Assembly: GCA_034927445.1 (NCBI GenBank) | Contig: JAYFPZ010000006.1 | Coordinates: 1 to 64,000 of the forward strand | Direction: 5' to 3' | DNA: 64,000 nucleotides | Origin: PHAA01 sp034927445 | GTDB taxonomy: Bacteria > Bacillota > Syntrophomonadia > Syntrophomonadales > Syntrophomonadaceae | Shown here: in pieces, positions 51,298 through 60,705 of the stretch | How the letters are laid out: the number at the start of each line of letters is the position of its first letter | Numbering within the stretch: the first letter of the stretch is position 1 | The notes under the pieces: model-generated | Databases searched by the model: none | What the model saw: only the letters and a program-made list of their open reading frames with translations | What the model was told of the DNA's origin: nothing | Made by a program: the position numbers and the translations under genes

Positions 51298-52623
51298 ATG
51301 AAAAACCCCAATGCAAATTTAAGTTTCAACGTGCTCACTTATGGCTGCCAGATGAATGTGAGGGATTCGGAGATTATTTCCGGTTTACTGCAGCAAAAGG
51401 GCTATGTTGAACAATCCCGGCCGGCCGCCGATATCGTAATATTTAATACCTGCAGCGTCAGGCATTCGGCTGAGAACAAGGTATACAGCAAACTCGGTGA
51501 ATACACCAAACTCAAAAAATCCCGTCCGGGTATGATCGTAGCTTTCGGGGGATGTATGGCCCAGTTGCCGGAGGTAGTAACCAAGGTTAAACAACTGGGG
51601 GTGGACATTGTTTTTGGCACCCATAATCTGCACGAATTGCCCCGTCTCATCGATGAGTTTCAAGCAACCCGAAAAAGGGTGGTAAACGTCTGGCAGCAGC
51701 AGGGAGAGGTCATTGAAGATCTGCCGTCTTACCGCAAGGACGATTTGAGTGCATTTGTCAACATAATGTACGGCTGCAATAATTTCTGCAGCTATTGTAT
51801 TGTACCCTATACCCGGGGAAGAGAAAGAAGCCGTCATCCCCGCGATATTATGGCTGAGGTTGAGCAGCTGGCCCGCTCCGGGTTCAAAGAGGTCACTTTT
51901 CTCGGGCAGAATGTAAATTCGTATGGTAAAGGCCTGGATGACAATTATGATTTTGCGGATCTCCTGGCCATGGCAGACCGGATAGAAGGGCTGGAGCGGA
52001 TACGGTTTACCACCTCCCACCCCAAGGATATGTCCGACAAGCTAATCGATACCATCGCTGCCGGCGAAAAGCTCTGCGAACATATCCATGTCCCCTTACA
52101 GGCGGGCAGCAACCGGATTTTGCAGGGAATGAACCGCGGCTATACCCGGGAACACTACCTGGAACTGGCCGCCAAGATGCGCAGCCGGATCCCGGGAGTG
52201 GCTATAACCAGCGATCTGATTGTGGGTTTCCCGGGGGAGACCGAAGACGATTTTTTACAGACCCTGGATATGGTGGAAAAGGTCAGATTCGACGCCGCTT
52301 TCACCTTTCTGTATTCCATCCGCAGCGGCACCAGGGCGGCCCAGATGGAAGGCCAGCTTGATCTGGCCGTCAAGAAGGATCGCCTGCTGCGTCTTAATGA
52401 TCTGCAGTACAGTATTGCCGCCGAGATCAATAAAGCTCTGGAAGGAACGGTCCAGGAAGTACTGGTGGAAGGTCCCAGCAAGACCGATCAGGGCAAATTA
52501 ACTTCCCGCACCCGCACCAATCGTATAGTGATTTTTTCCGGAGCGGAGGATTTAATTGGCAAATTAATTAATGTTAGAATATGCAGAGGCAAAACTTTTT
52601 CACTTTTCGGGGAAACGATCTAA
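51298..52623 (+). CDS. miaB: tRNA-2-methylthio-N6-dimethylallyladenosine synthase MiaB
   Basis: A 441-aa radical SAM methylthiotransferase. The auxiliary cluster Cys are in YGCQMN near 16, NTCSVRH near 50 and GGCMAQ near 86; the radical SAM cluster is CNNFCSYC near 160. A TRAM domain closes the protein (about 375-440). It adds methylthio to i6A37 in tRNA; miaA, which makes i6A, lies 9 kb downstream. The ATG at 51298 has AAAGGA about 9 nt upstream. Confidence 0.95.
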   Translation: MKNPNANLSFNVLTYGCQMNVRDSEIISGLLQQKGYVEQSRPAADIVIFNTCSVRHSAENKVYSKLGEYTKLKKSRPGMIVAFGGCMAQLPEVVTKVKQLGVDIVFGTHNLHELPRLIDEFQATRKRVVNVWQQQGEVIEDLPSYRKDDLSAFVNIMYGCNNFCSYCIVPYTRGRERSRHPRDIMAEVEQLARSGFKEVTFLGQNVNSYGKGLDDNYDFADLLAMADRIEGLERIRFTTSHPKDMSDKLIDTIAAGEKLCEHIHVPLQAGSNRILQGMNRGYTREHYLELAAKMRSRIPGVAITSDLIVGFPGETEDDFLQTLDMVEKVRFDAAFTFLYSIRSGTRAAQMEGQLDLAVKKDRLLRLNDLQYSIAAEINKALEGTVQEVLVEGPSKTDQGKLTSRTRTNRIVIFSGAEDLIGKLINVRICRGKTFSLFGETI

Positions 52624-52669
52624 AAGCGCAAATGTGGAATATGGAAATAAAAGAAACGGAGGAAAACAA

Positions 52670-53053
52670 ATGAGTACCGAACAGATCATTAAAATGGCAA
52701 TGGAACTGGGAATTTCTATCGCCCAATCAGAGGAAATGGATTTGCTCAAAGCTATGCAGGCTAAATTAATGCTGGACCCGGAAGCTTCTGCTTTGATAGG
52801 CCGGTATCAAGAAGCCCATACCCAAATGGAAAATAAAATGCGTGACGGACTTCAGGTTTTGCCTAACGAAGAACAACATTTGGACATATTGCAGCAGCAG
52901 CTCAGCAACCAGCCCACCGTCAAGGAAATGATCGAGGTGCAGGAGCGGTTCAACAACCTCATGCAGAGCGTTTATTTTGCCATAAACCAGGCCATTTCTG
53001 GGGATAGCTGCTCGTCGGACTGCAGCACCTGCGGCGGAGGCTGCGGAATGTAG
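52670..53053 (+). CDS. YlbF/YmcA-family protein with Cys-rich tail
   Basis: A 127-aa helical protein of the Com_YlbF family. The core (about residues 5-110) contains PEASALIGRYQEAHTQMENK. The C terminus is CSSDCSTCGGGCGM, five cysteines in 14 residues, likely ligands of an Fe-S cluster as in the Bacillus YlbF-YmcA-YaaT complex, which guides RNase Y. It lies between miaB and mutS, and the ymcA-type gene has the same neighbours in Bacillus. ATG at 52670 has GGAGG about 8 nt upstream. Confidence 0.85.
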   Translation: MSTEQIIKMAMELGISIAQSEEMDLLKAMQAKLMLDPEASALIGRYQEAHTQMENKMRDGLQVLPNEEQHLDILQQQLSNQPTVKEMIEVQERFNNLMQSVYFAINQAISGDSCSSDCSTCGGGCGM

Positions 53054-53153
53054 CCGGCCGGCTGCAAGGGTATCTAAAAAACCTTGGCATAAGAGGCAGA
53101 ATGGTTGGGGGCCAAACCGCTTGGCGTATTTCCGAGCAATAGATGCAGTCAAT

Positions 53154-53180
53154 GGGGACGGGCCGGAGAGGCCCGTCCCC
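53154..53180. terminator. GC-rich hairpin after the YlbF gene
   Basis: GGGGACGGGCC (53154-53164) pairs perfectly with GGCCCGTCCCC (53170-53180). AAAAG follows, with no T-tract on the plus strand; on the minus strand CATTGACTG follows. It is related in sequence to the hairpin at 20380. Confidence 0.6.
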
Positions 53181-53194
53181 AAAAGTTTAGATGG

Positions 53195-53290
53195 AATAGA
53201 CGCTGATAGAAACGCGGACTTATATGAATGGCGCGGAGAGAGATAAGGATAAAAGACAGAATAGCAAATGCGATATCCGCGTCTAGTATC
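53195..53290. repeat. Relative of the GACGCGGACTTATATGAAT palindrome
   Basis: The gap before mutS contains ACGCGGACTTATATGAATGG near 53213 and GATATCCGCGTCTA near 53273 as an inverted pair with AATAGACGC at 53196. It matches the left arm of the repeat at 39019. No gene is present. Confidence 0.6.
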
Positions 53291-53331
53291 CTGGTAGATA
53301 TAATCTTTATTCTTGGAGGAGGCATAGAGGC

Positions 53332-55908
53332 TTGGCTGGCTATACGCCCATGATCGAACAATACCTGGCGATAAAGCAAGAGCATAGAGAGGCTATTCTC
53401 TTTTTTCGCCTGGGAGATTTTTACGAAATGTTTTTCGAGGACGCCCAGACCGCGTCCCGGGAATTAGATATAGTACTGACGTCGAGAGACGGCGGAACCG
53501 ATGCGAAAATCCCCATGTGCGGGGTGCCTCATCACGCTGCCAACAATTATATTGCCAGATTGATCAATAAGGGATTCAAGGTTGCTATCTGCGACCAAAC
53601 CGAAAATCCCAAGCAAGCAGTCGGCATCGTTAAACGGGAAGTGACCAAAATCATCACCCCAGGGACTATTCTCGATGATGCCATGCTGGATGAGGGCAAA
53701 AACAACTACCTGGCCGCCATCGTAGATGAAGAGGGTTTGATTGGGCTGGCCTATGCGGATGTTTCCACCGGTGCTTTTGCCGTTACCGAATTAAAAGGAA
53801 CAGACCGCCGCAGCTTGCTGGAAACAGAACTGCAGAGGCTGGAACCGGCTGAATGTCTGCTCCCGGCTGGAAGCGAGCTTGATTCTCTCTGGCAGGACGG
53901 TTGGGCCGATCAAGGGATGGTGATTACCAAGATATCAGAAGGGGTTGCCAGCCGTGATGAAGCCCGGCAGATTCTGCTGAGGCATTTAGGGGTGGTTTCC
54001 CTGGAAGGCTATGGCTTGGAAATTTACAGCGCCGGCATTAAGGCAGCCGGTCTTATACTATCGTTTCTGGACAGTACCCAAAAAACGAGCTTGAATCATA
54101 TTCAAAGCATAACCGCCTATCAGAATAACAAATATGTAGAGTTGGACGCATTTACCCGCCGCAATTTGGAATTGACCGCTTCCTTGAGAGAGGGGCGGAA
54201 AGACGGAACCTTGCTCGCGGTTTTGGATTACTGCCGCACGCCCATGGGTAAAAGAACTTTAAGGAACTGGGTGGAGCAGCCTTTAAGAGATATCAAGCAG
54301 ATAAATGACCGTTTGCAAGCGGTGGAGGAAATGGTCGGCAATATGCAGCTGCGTCAGACCTGCCGGGAAATATTGAATAAAATTTATGATCTGGAGCGCC
54401 TGGCCGGAAAGCTTGGCAGCGGCCTAGCCACCCCACGTGATTTGATAACCCTTAAACATTCATTGTCAGTTTTACCGTCTTTGCAAGGGGCGTTAAGCGG
54501 TTGTGCCAGCAGCCGTTTGCAGGAGCTGGCCGCTTTGGACCCGCTGCCTGAGGTCCATGACCTTATCGAAAAAGCCGTTAATGATGATGCGCCGCTGACT
54601 ATTAAGGAGGGGGGCATTATTAAAGAGGGGTACAATCAGGAAATAGACGAGCTTAAATCACTGGCTTCCGAGGGAAAGGCCTGGCTGGTCGATTTCGAAA
54701 ACCGTGAAAAGGAACGCACCTCCATACGTACTTTGAAAGTAGGGTACAACCGGGTTTATGGTTATTATATCGAGGTTAGCAATACCGGCCGCAGCTTGAT
54801 CCCGCCGGACTACATACGCAAACAAACGCTGGTCAATGCTGAACGGTTTATTACCGAAGAATTAAAGAATTATGAAGAGAAAATCCTGGGCGCCCGGGAA
54901 AAATTATATGAGATGGAATACCAAAGTTTTCTGGAGATCCGGGACCAGCTGCAGCGATATATTGCTTCCCTCCTGGACACTGCCGGCGCGGTCGCCCATA
55001 TTGACGTACTGGCTTCGCTGGCTCAGGCGGCTTATCTGAATGACTATGTAAAACCGGTGTTGAGTCAGGATGGTAAAATAGAAATCAAATCGGGACGTCA
55101 TCCGGTGGTGGAGAAGGCCTTGCAGGCCTCCCGCTTTGTGCCTAATGATATAACCATGGACAACAGCCGGGCCCGTTTTGCTATTATCACCGGGCCCAAT
55201 ATGGGTGGTAAGAGCACCTATCTGCGGCAAACCGCCATCCTGATAATAATGGCCCAGATGGGCAGTTTTATTCCCGCCGATGATGCCCGTATCGGGATGG
55301 TTGATCGTATTTTCACCCGGGTCGGCGCTTCCGACGATCTGACCGCCGGACACAGCACCTTTATGATGGAAATGTTGGAACTGGCTAAAATAATCAACCA
55401 TGCCACTCCGAGCAGTCTGGTAATATTAGACGAGATAGGCCGGGGGACCAGTACCTATGACGGGCTGAGCATTGCCCAGGCAGCCAGCGAGTATATACAC
55501 GACAAAATCGGCGCCAAGACCCTTTTTGCCACCCACTATCATGAACTGACCCGTTTGGCCGATAGCCATCCCGGTATTATCAACCTGTCGGTGTCCGTAC
55601 TGGAATCGGGGGACAATGTGACTTTTCTCAAAAAGGTACTGCCCGGCAAGGCAGACAAAAGCTATGGGATTCACGTGGCGAAGCTAGCCGGAATTCCGGC
55701 CAAGGTTATCGTCCGTGCCTATGATATTCTGGATACCCTGGAAAAAGAGGATAATACGGCTCCCGAATCGCGCCCGGAACAGATGAGCCTTTTCGGGGAG
55801 GAAAAAAGCCCTATCCTGGAAGAACTGGACAGCCTGGAAGTGGATAACCTCAGCCCGCGCGAGGCCTTGCAGATACTGTACAGATGGAAAGAACAAAATA
55901 ATCAATAA
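53332..55908 (+). CDS. mutS: DNA mismatch repair protein MutS
   Basis: An 858-aa MutS1. The mismatch-binding motif FFRLGDFYEMF lies near residue 23 and includes the Phe-x-Glu wedge. The ATPase domain has GPNMGGKSTYLRQ near 620, DEIGRGTSTYDG near 697 and ATHYHELT near 731. It starts with TTG at 53332, with GGAGGAGG about 10 nt upstream. mutL lies 3 kb downstream, separated by two unrelated metabolic-type genes. Confidence 0.95.
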   Translation: MAGYTPMIEQYLAIKQEHREAILFFRLGDFYEMFFEDAQTASRELDIVLTSRDGGTDAKIPMCGVPHHAANNYIARLINKGFKVAICDQTENPKQAVGIVKREVTKIITPGTILDDAMLDEGKNNYLAAIVDEEGLIGLAYADVSTGAFAVTELKGTDRRSLLETELQRLEPAECLLPAGSELDSLWQDGWADQGMVITKISEGVASRDEARQILLRHLGVVSLEGYGLEIYSAGIKAAGLILSFLDSTQKTSLNHIQSITAYQNNKYVELDAFTRRNLELTASLREGRKDGTLLAVLDYCRTPMGKRTLRNWVEQPLRDIKQINDRLQAVEEMVGNMQLRQTCREILNKIYDLERLAGKLGSGLATPRDLITLKHSLSVLPSLQGALSGCASSRLQELAALDPLPEVHDLIEKAVNDDAPLTIKEGGIIKEGYNQEIDELKSLASEGKAWLVDFENREKERTSIRTLKVGYNRVYGYYIEVSNTGRSLIPPDYIRKQTLVNAERFITEELKNYEEKILGAREKLYEMEYQSFLEIRDQLQRYIASLLDTAGAVAHIDVLASLAQAAYLNDYVKPVLSQDGKIEIKSGRHPVVEKALQASRFVPNDITMDNSRARFAIITGPNMGGKSTYLRQTAILIIMAQMGSFIPADDARIGMVDRIFTRVGASDDLTAGHSTFMMEMLELAKIINHATPSSLVILDEIGRGTSTYDGLSIAQAASEYIHDKIGAKTLFATHYHELTRLADSHPGIINLSVSVLESGDNVTFLKKVLPGKADKSYGIHVAKLAGIPAKVIVRAYDILDTLEKEDNTAPESRPEQMSLFGEEKSPILEELDSLEVDNLSPREALQILYRWKEQNNQ

Positions 55909-55925
55909 AAAGGGGGGACAGCCAT

Positions 55926-57608
55926 ATGTTGATCGGTATTGATGTGGGAGGAACCTTTACGGATGGTGTTTTATTCAATGGCAATTCGGTAATTGGTGCG
56001 GTCAAACGTCCCACCGACAACCAGGATTTGCAGACCACCCTGCTCCAGGTATTGGATGAACTGCTGATCCAATGCAGGCCTGCAGATATTAACCGGATAG
56101 TGCTGAGCACAACCCTGGTTACCAATATGCTGGCTACGGGTAATGTGGAAAAAACCGCCCTCATGTTGTTGCCTGGACCGGGGTTGCCGCTGGATTCCTA
56201 TCGCTTGTTTGACAATACCTATTTTGCCAAGGGCAGTATTGATTTTCGCGGGAGAAAAACGGAAACAATCGATCGCTCCGAGATTAAAAAAACAGCTGAA
56301 CTGGTTTATGCCGAGGGAATCAGGAAAATAGCCATAGTGGGTAAATTCTCCAATCGCAACAGCGAACTGGAAAAAGAAGCCAGAAAGATCATATTGGACC
56401 TTTATCCTGATATGGAGGTCGCCATTGGCAGTGAGACCGCCGGACAGCTGAATTTCAGGCGGAGGATGGTAACTACCTATTATTCGGTTATGACCCAGTC
56501 GGCCTGGGAAAAATTTATCGGAGAGATAGAGAAAGCCATAGAAGCCCGGGGAATTAAGGCTGAAGTAGCAATATTGAAGGCCGATGGGGGAACCATGCCG
56601 CTTAATTTATCACGTTATAAACCGTGTGAGACTGTATTTTCAGGTCCGGCCGCCAGCACCATGGGGGCAGTGGCACTGGTCATGCAGCCGCGGAATACCG
56701 TGGTGCTTGATATAGGGGGGACCACCTCCGATATTTCTCTGCTCATTGAAGGCCGTCCGCTTTATGCCTCCAAAGGGGCTAAAATCGGAGGCAATTATAC
56801 TCATATCAGTGCTTTTTCGGTTTGTTCATTGCCTTTGGGAGGGGACAGCCCGGTGATAATCACCCCGGGCGAGTTAACGGTCGGGGCCAGGAGGGAAGGC
56901 AGCGCTGCCTGTTTTGGAGGAGATCGGCCCACCGTCATTGATATTTTCAACCACAAATACGCGCTGGGCATAGGTGATCAAGCCCGGTCGTCAGACAAGC
57001 TGAAGGCGCTGCTGCAGGGATCAGCCCTGGACCTTGAGGAATTATGCACCAGGGTGGAGAATATTGTTTTGGAGCGGCTGCAGCAAGCCATTGGCGCAAT
57101 GCTCAGGGAGTGGGAAAATGAGCCGGCTTACCGGGTCTGGGAAGTAGTACACGGACGCAAGTTCAACGTTCAGGATATTATAGGCATTGGGGCGGCATCC
57201 CATGCCATTGTTCCTCGATTGGCGGAGAGAATGCAGGTGGAATATACTATTCCGGCTTATGCTGCCGTTGCCAATGCCTTAGGGGCTTGTGTAGCCAGGC
57301 CCACCCTGGCACTGAAAGTTCACATAGACACGGAAAACGGCTATTATGTTTTGGATCAGACGGGCGCCAAGGGGGAGGTCAACCCCGGAAGAGGTATGCA
57401 GCTTCAGGATGCCAAGGCCTTAGCCCGGCAGCATCTGGAGGAGATGGCCCAAGCCAATGGCATAGATGATTATGCCGATGAAGCCGAATTTTATCTGGAG
57501 GAACAATTCAATGTAATAAGAGGATGGAATACCGCCGGCAAGATATTTGACATAGGCATTCAGATATCGCCGGGATTTATTAAAGAATACCAGGGGGTGA
57601 GCAAATGA
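55926..57608 (+). CDS. Hydantoinase A/oxoprolinase family protein
   Basis: A 560-aa member of the HyuA family of ATP-dependent amidohydrolases and carboxylase subunits (actin-like ATPase fold). Motifs: IGIDVGGTFTDGVLF at the start, STTLVTNMLA near 63, FSGPAAST near 240 and LDIGGTTSDISLL near 262. The usual HyuB partner gene is absent nearby; a histone-deacetylase-like gene overlaps its end by 4 nt. The substrate cannot be read from the sequence. It lies inside the mutS-mutL segment. AAGGGGGG is the ribosome-binding site. Confidence 0.85.
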   Translation: MLIGIDVGGTFTDGVLFNGNSVIGAVKRPTDNQDLQTTLLQVLDELLIQCRPADINRIVLSTTLVTNMLATGNVEKTALMLLPGPGLPLDSYRLFDNTYFAKGSIDFRGRKTETIDRSEIKKTAELVYAEGIRKIAIVGKFSNRNSELEKEARKIILDLYPDMEVAIGSETAGQLNFRRRMVTTYYSVMTQSAWEKFIGEIEKAIEARGIKAEVAILKADGGTMPLNLSRYKPCETVFSGPAASTMGAVALVMQPRNTVVLDIGGTTSDISLLIEGRPLYASKGAKIGGNYTHISAFSVCSLPLGGDSPVIITPGELTVGARREGSAACFGGDRPTVIDIFNHKYALGIGDQARSSDKLKALLQGSALDLEELCTRVENIVLERLQQAIGAMLREWENEPAYRVWEVVHGRKFNVQDIIGIGAASHAIVPRLAERMQVEYTIPAYAAVANALGACVARPTLALKVHIDTENGYYVLDQTGAKGEVNPGRGMQLQDAKALARQHLEEMAQANGIDDYADEAEFYLEEQFNVIRGWNTAGKIFDIGIQISPGFIKEYQGVSK

Positions 57609-58954
57609 AACCGACCGCACTTATTTTCTTCCCGGCCTTTGACTGGGCTATATCACCGACCCATCCCGAGCGTGAGGAGAGGCTGCTCTACACCCGGGAC
57701 CAGATATTTGAGGAGGGTATCATGGACCTGCCTCAGATCAAAGAGCTAAAGCCGCGGATGGCGGAAAAAAAGGACATTGCCCGGGTGCATTTCTGTGTGC
57801 CGAACATCGAGGCGCAGATTACCGAAGCCCATCTGGTGTCGGCCGGCTCTTCCCTGGTCATTGCCGACGCGGTCATGGGGGGAGAGGTTGCCAATGGCTT
57901 TGCCCTGGTCAGGCCTCCCGGGCATCATGCCATGACCGTGGCCCATGGCAATCGAGGATTCTGCAACATCAACAATGAGGCAATCATGATCGAGTACCTG
58001 CGCAAAAAGTATGGATTACGCAAGCTGGCGATTGTTGATACCGACGTTCATCATGGGGACGGCAGTCAGGAGATATTCTGGCATGATCCCGATATACTTT
58101 TTATATCCTTTCACCAGGATGGCAGAACCCTGTACCCGGGCACCGGCTTTGTCGAAGAACTGGGAGGACCGCTGGCGCACGGAACGACCCTCAATATACC
58201 CCTGCCGCCCCGGACTACCGACGAAGGGATTCATTATGTGCTGGATAATCTGGTCATGCCGGTTCTGGATGAGTTCCAGCCGGAACTGGTGGTGAATTCA
58301 GCCGGGCAGGACAATCATTACACCGACCCGCTGGCCAACATGTGCTTCTCGGCTCACGGCTACGCGGTTTTGAACCACAAATTAAAGCCGGATATAGCCG
58401 TATTGGAAGGCGGTTATTCGGTGGAGACCGCCCTGCCGTATGTCAATATGGGAATAATCATGGCTATGGCCGGAATTGACTTTTCCAATTTGCGTGAACC
58501 CGATTATTCTCCGGCCCAATTTAAGGAATCCCCGCGCAATATGGAATATATTAAAAGATTGGTTGAAACCCAGCTCTCCAATTTCCGGAACCGGGAAGAA
58601 GTAGTTCAGGCCAACCGGCTGAAATATCCGGGAGACTATAAATACCACAAAAAGATCTATTACGATACCGACGGAATCCACGAAGAACAATCGGTCCAAC
58701 TGCATATGTGTGAAGACTGTGCCGGGTACCGGGTGATCATATCAACCGCCCAGCATCCCCGCTGGAACCTGAACCGGGTATTCTGCATAAGCGTACCCAC
58801 CTATGGGTGCGCCGGCTGTCAGGCTGAAGCTCACCGGATCTATGAGGAAATGAGCAAAAACGCCGGCAATTTTAATTATATATACCTGCAGGACCGGGTT
58901 GATGATGTATACCGGTGCGTCAACCCGCTTACCCGCCAGGAAACGGTGCTGTAA
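57605..58954 (+). CDS. Histone deacetylase/AcuC-family amidohydrolase with extra C-terminal Cys domain
   Basis: A 449-aa zinc deacetylase-like protein. Active-site features: RPPGHHAMTVAHGNRGFC near 103 (His pair), DTDVHHGDG near 146 (zinc Asp and His), AGQDNHYTDPL near 237 (zinc Asp) and GGYSVETAL near 272 with the catalytic Tyr. The last ~110 residues are not part of the usual fold. They contain two CxxC pairs (CEDC near 361, CAGC near 399) and may bind metal. It could remove acetyl or other acyl groups from proteins or small amides. Coupled to the HyuA gene by ATGA overlap. Confidence 0.87.
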   Translation: MKPTALIFFPAFDWAISPTHPEREERLLYTRDQIFEEGIMDLPQIKELKPRMAEKKDIARVHFCVPNIEAQITEAHLVSAGSSLVIADAVMGGEVANGFALVRPPGHHAMTVAHGNRGFCNINNEAIMIEYLRKKYGLRKLAIVDTDVHHGDGSQEIFWHDPDILFISFHQDGRTLYPGTGFVEELGGPLAHGTTLNIPLPPRTTDEGIHYVLDNLVMPVLDEFQPELVVNSAGQDNHYTDPLANMCFSAHGYAVLNHKLKPDIAVLEGGYSVETALPYVNMGIIMAMAGIDFSNLREPDYSPAQFKESPRNMEYIKRLVETQLSNFRNREEVVQANRLKYPGDYKYHKKIYYDTDGIHEEQSVQLHMCEDCAGYRVIISTAQHPRWNLNRVFCISVPTYGCAGCQAEAHRIYEEMSKNAGNFNYIYLQDRVDDVYRCVNPLTRQETVL

Positions 58955-58955
58955 G

Positions 58956-60704
58956 ATGGGCATCAGGCTGCTGGATGATAAATTGATCAATAAGATTGCC
59001 GCCGGTGAAGTCATCGAAAGACCGGCTTCCATCGTCAAGGAACTGGTGGAAAATGCCATAGACGCCGGCAGCACGATAATAAGTGTCTCGATTGCCGGCG
59101 GAGGCATTGACCGGATCGAAATAACCGACAACGGGTCCGGTATACCTAATGAAGAGGTGCCAATGGCGTTTAAACGGCACGCCACCAGCAAGATCGCCCG
59201 GGAAGACGATCTCTTCAATATTCATACCATGGGATTCAGAGGGGAGGCATTGCCCAGTATCGCCTCCATTAGCAAGCTGGAGATGTACACCCAGTACGGG
59301 AGTCAAAGCGGAGTAAAGGCCGTAATGGAGGGCGGGCGTGAACCGGAACTGGAGGCGTATCCTACGGCCCCGGGTACCAGGATTATAGTTAGGGATGTGT
59401 TTTTTAATACCCCCGCCCGCAAAAAATTCTTAAAATCACCTGTGGCCGAAGGCGTTAATATTCATGACGTCATGACCCGTCTGGCCCTGGCCCGACCCGA
59501 TATATCGTTCAGCTTCGCCAACGAAAAGAAACTCTATTTCAAAACCCCGGGCAACGGGAGCCTGCGTGATACGGCGGCCGCCATTTACGGGGGGGAATAT
59601 ACCGAGATATTCATAGATCTGGAATGGAGCGGGGCCGAATACAACCTGCGGGGCTTGATTTCAAAACCTGAATTTCCCCGGGCCAACCGCAAAAATCAGC
59701 TCTTTTTTGTAAATCATAGATGGATTAAGAGCCCGATGCTGGCCCGGGCGGTTGATGAGGGCTACCGGGGCCTGCTGGTTACCCGGGAATACCCCGCCGT
59801 GTTTCTGTACCTGGACGTTCCGGAAAGCGAAGTAGATGTGAATGTACACCCGCAAAAAGCCGAGGTCAAGTTTAGGGAGGAGAAGGTAATATTTCGCATG
59901 GTCAATCATGCGATCAAAGACACCCTCGGTAAATCAAGCCCGATGGAAGCCGCGGCTGCGGCCGATAGATACGTCAGACCGACCCCGTTCGGCTCCATGG
60001 GCACTCCTGCGGCGTATAAGGAATTGCTGAAAACCCCGGCCCGATATATTGAGGAATCTACCCTGGCCCTGGACTATGGGCCCATAAGCAGCGTCATACC
60101 GGCTGACCAAAAGGCAAGCAGGCTGGAGCTGCCCTTCGAGGAAAATGGATTAGCCGTAATAGGACAATGCTTCGATTCGTATATCCTGGTGGAGAACGGC
60201 CAGGAGCTCTGGCTGATTGATCAGCATGCCGCCCACGAAAGGATAATGTTCAACCGTTTGGTAGAAAATACTAATAACAATGTTCCTCAATCCCAAGTGC
60301 TGGTTTTTCCGCTGGTATTTGACGTTTCCAGCACCAACCTGGATCTGTTGGAGGAAAAACAGCCGGTGCTGCGGGAAATAGGTTTTGATATTGAAGCCAT
60401 CGGTCCCAACGCCGCCATTATAAGATCAGCCCCGCCCTTGCTGCAGGGGCGTGAAATAGAGGTTGTAAATGAATGTTTGGAGCTATGGGAGGACGAGCGC
60501 CAAGTTGATATAAACCGTGAAATTTTAGCCATGATTGCCTGCAAGCAAGCGGTTAAGGCGGAACACTCCTTATCCCGGCAAGAGATGGCGATGCTGGTCA
60601 ACGACCTTGTCCAGACCGAGGATTTCAAGAACTGTCCCCATGGCCGGCCCACTATAATAAAAATCAACCGTATGGAATTGGATAAACGCTTTAAGAGGAA
60701 ATAA
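58956..60704 (+). CDS. mutL: DNA mismatch repair protein MutL
   Basis: A 582-aa MutL. GHKL ATPase motifs: KIAAGEVIERPASIVKELVE near 13, ENAIDAGST near 33, TDNGSGI near 56 and GFRGEALPSI near 90. The C-terminal endonuclease region has DQHAAHERIMFNR near 420, ACKQAVKAEHSL near 527 and CPHGRPT near 565. The expected second Glu of DQHA-x2-E-x4-E is Asn here. The ATG at 58956 follows the HDAC stop by 1 nt; the in-frame start at 58899 lies inside that gene. Confidence 0.95.
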   Translation: MGIRLLDDKLINKIAAGEVIERPASIVKELVENAIDAGSTIISVSIAGGGIDRIEITDNGSGIPNEEVPMAFKRHATSKIAREDDLFNIHTMGFRGEALPSIASISKLEMYTQYGSQSGVKAVMEGGREPELEAYPTAPGTRIIVRDVFFNTPARKKFLKSPVAEGVNIHDVMTRLALARPDISFSFANEKKLYFKTPGNGSLRDTAAAIYGGEYTEIFIDLEWSGAEYNLRGLISKPEFPRANRKNQLFFVNHRWIKSPMLARAVDEGYRGLLVTREYPAVFLYLDVPESEVDVNVHPQKAEVKFREEKVIFRMVNHAIKDTLGKSSPMEAAAAADRYVRPTPFGSMGTPAAYKELLKTPARYIEESTLALDYGPISSVIPADQKASRLELPFEENGLAVIGQCFDSYILVENGQELWLIDQHAAHERIMFNRLVENTNNNVPQSQVLVFPLVFDVSSTNLDLLEEKQPVLREIGFDIEAIGPNAAIIRSAPPLLQGREIEVVNECLELWEDERQVDINREILAMIACKQAVKAEHSLSRQEMAMLVNDLVQTEDFKNCPHGRPTIIKINRMELDKRFKRK

Positions 60705-60705
60705 G

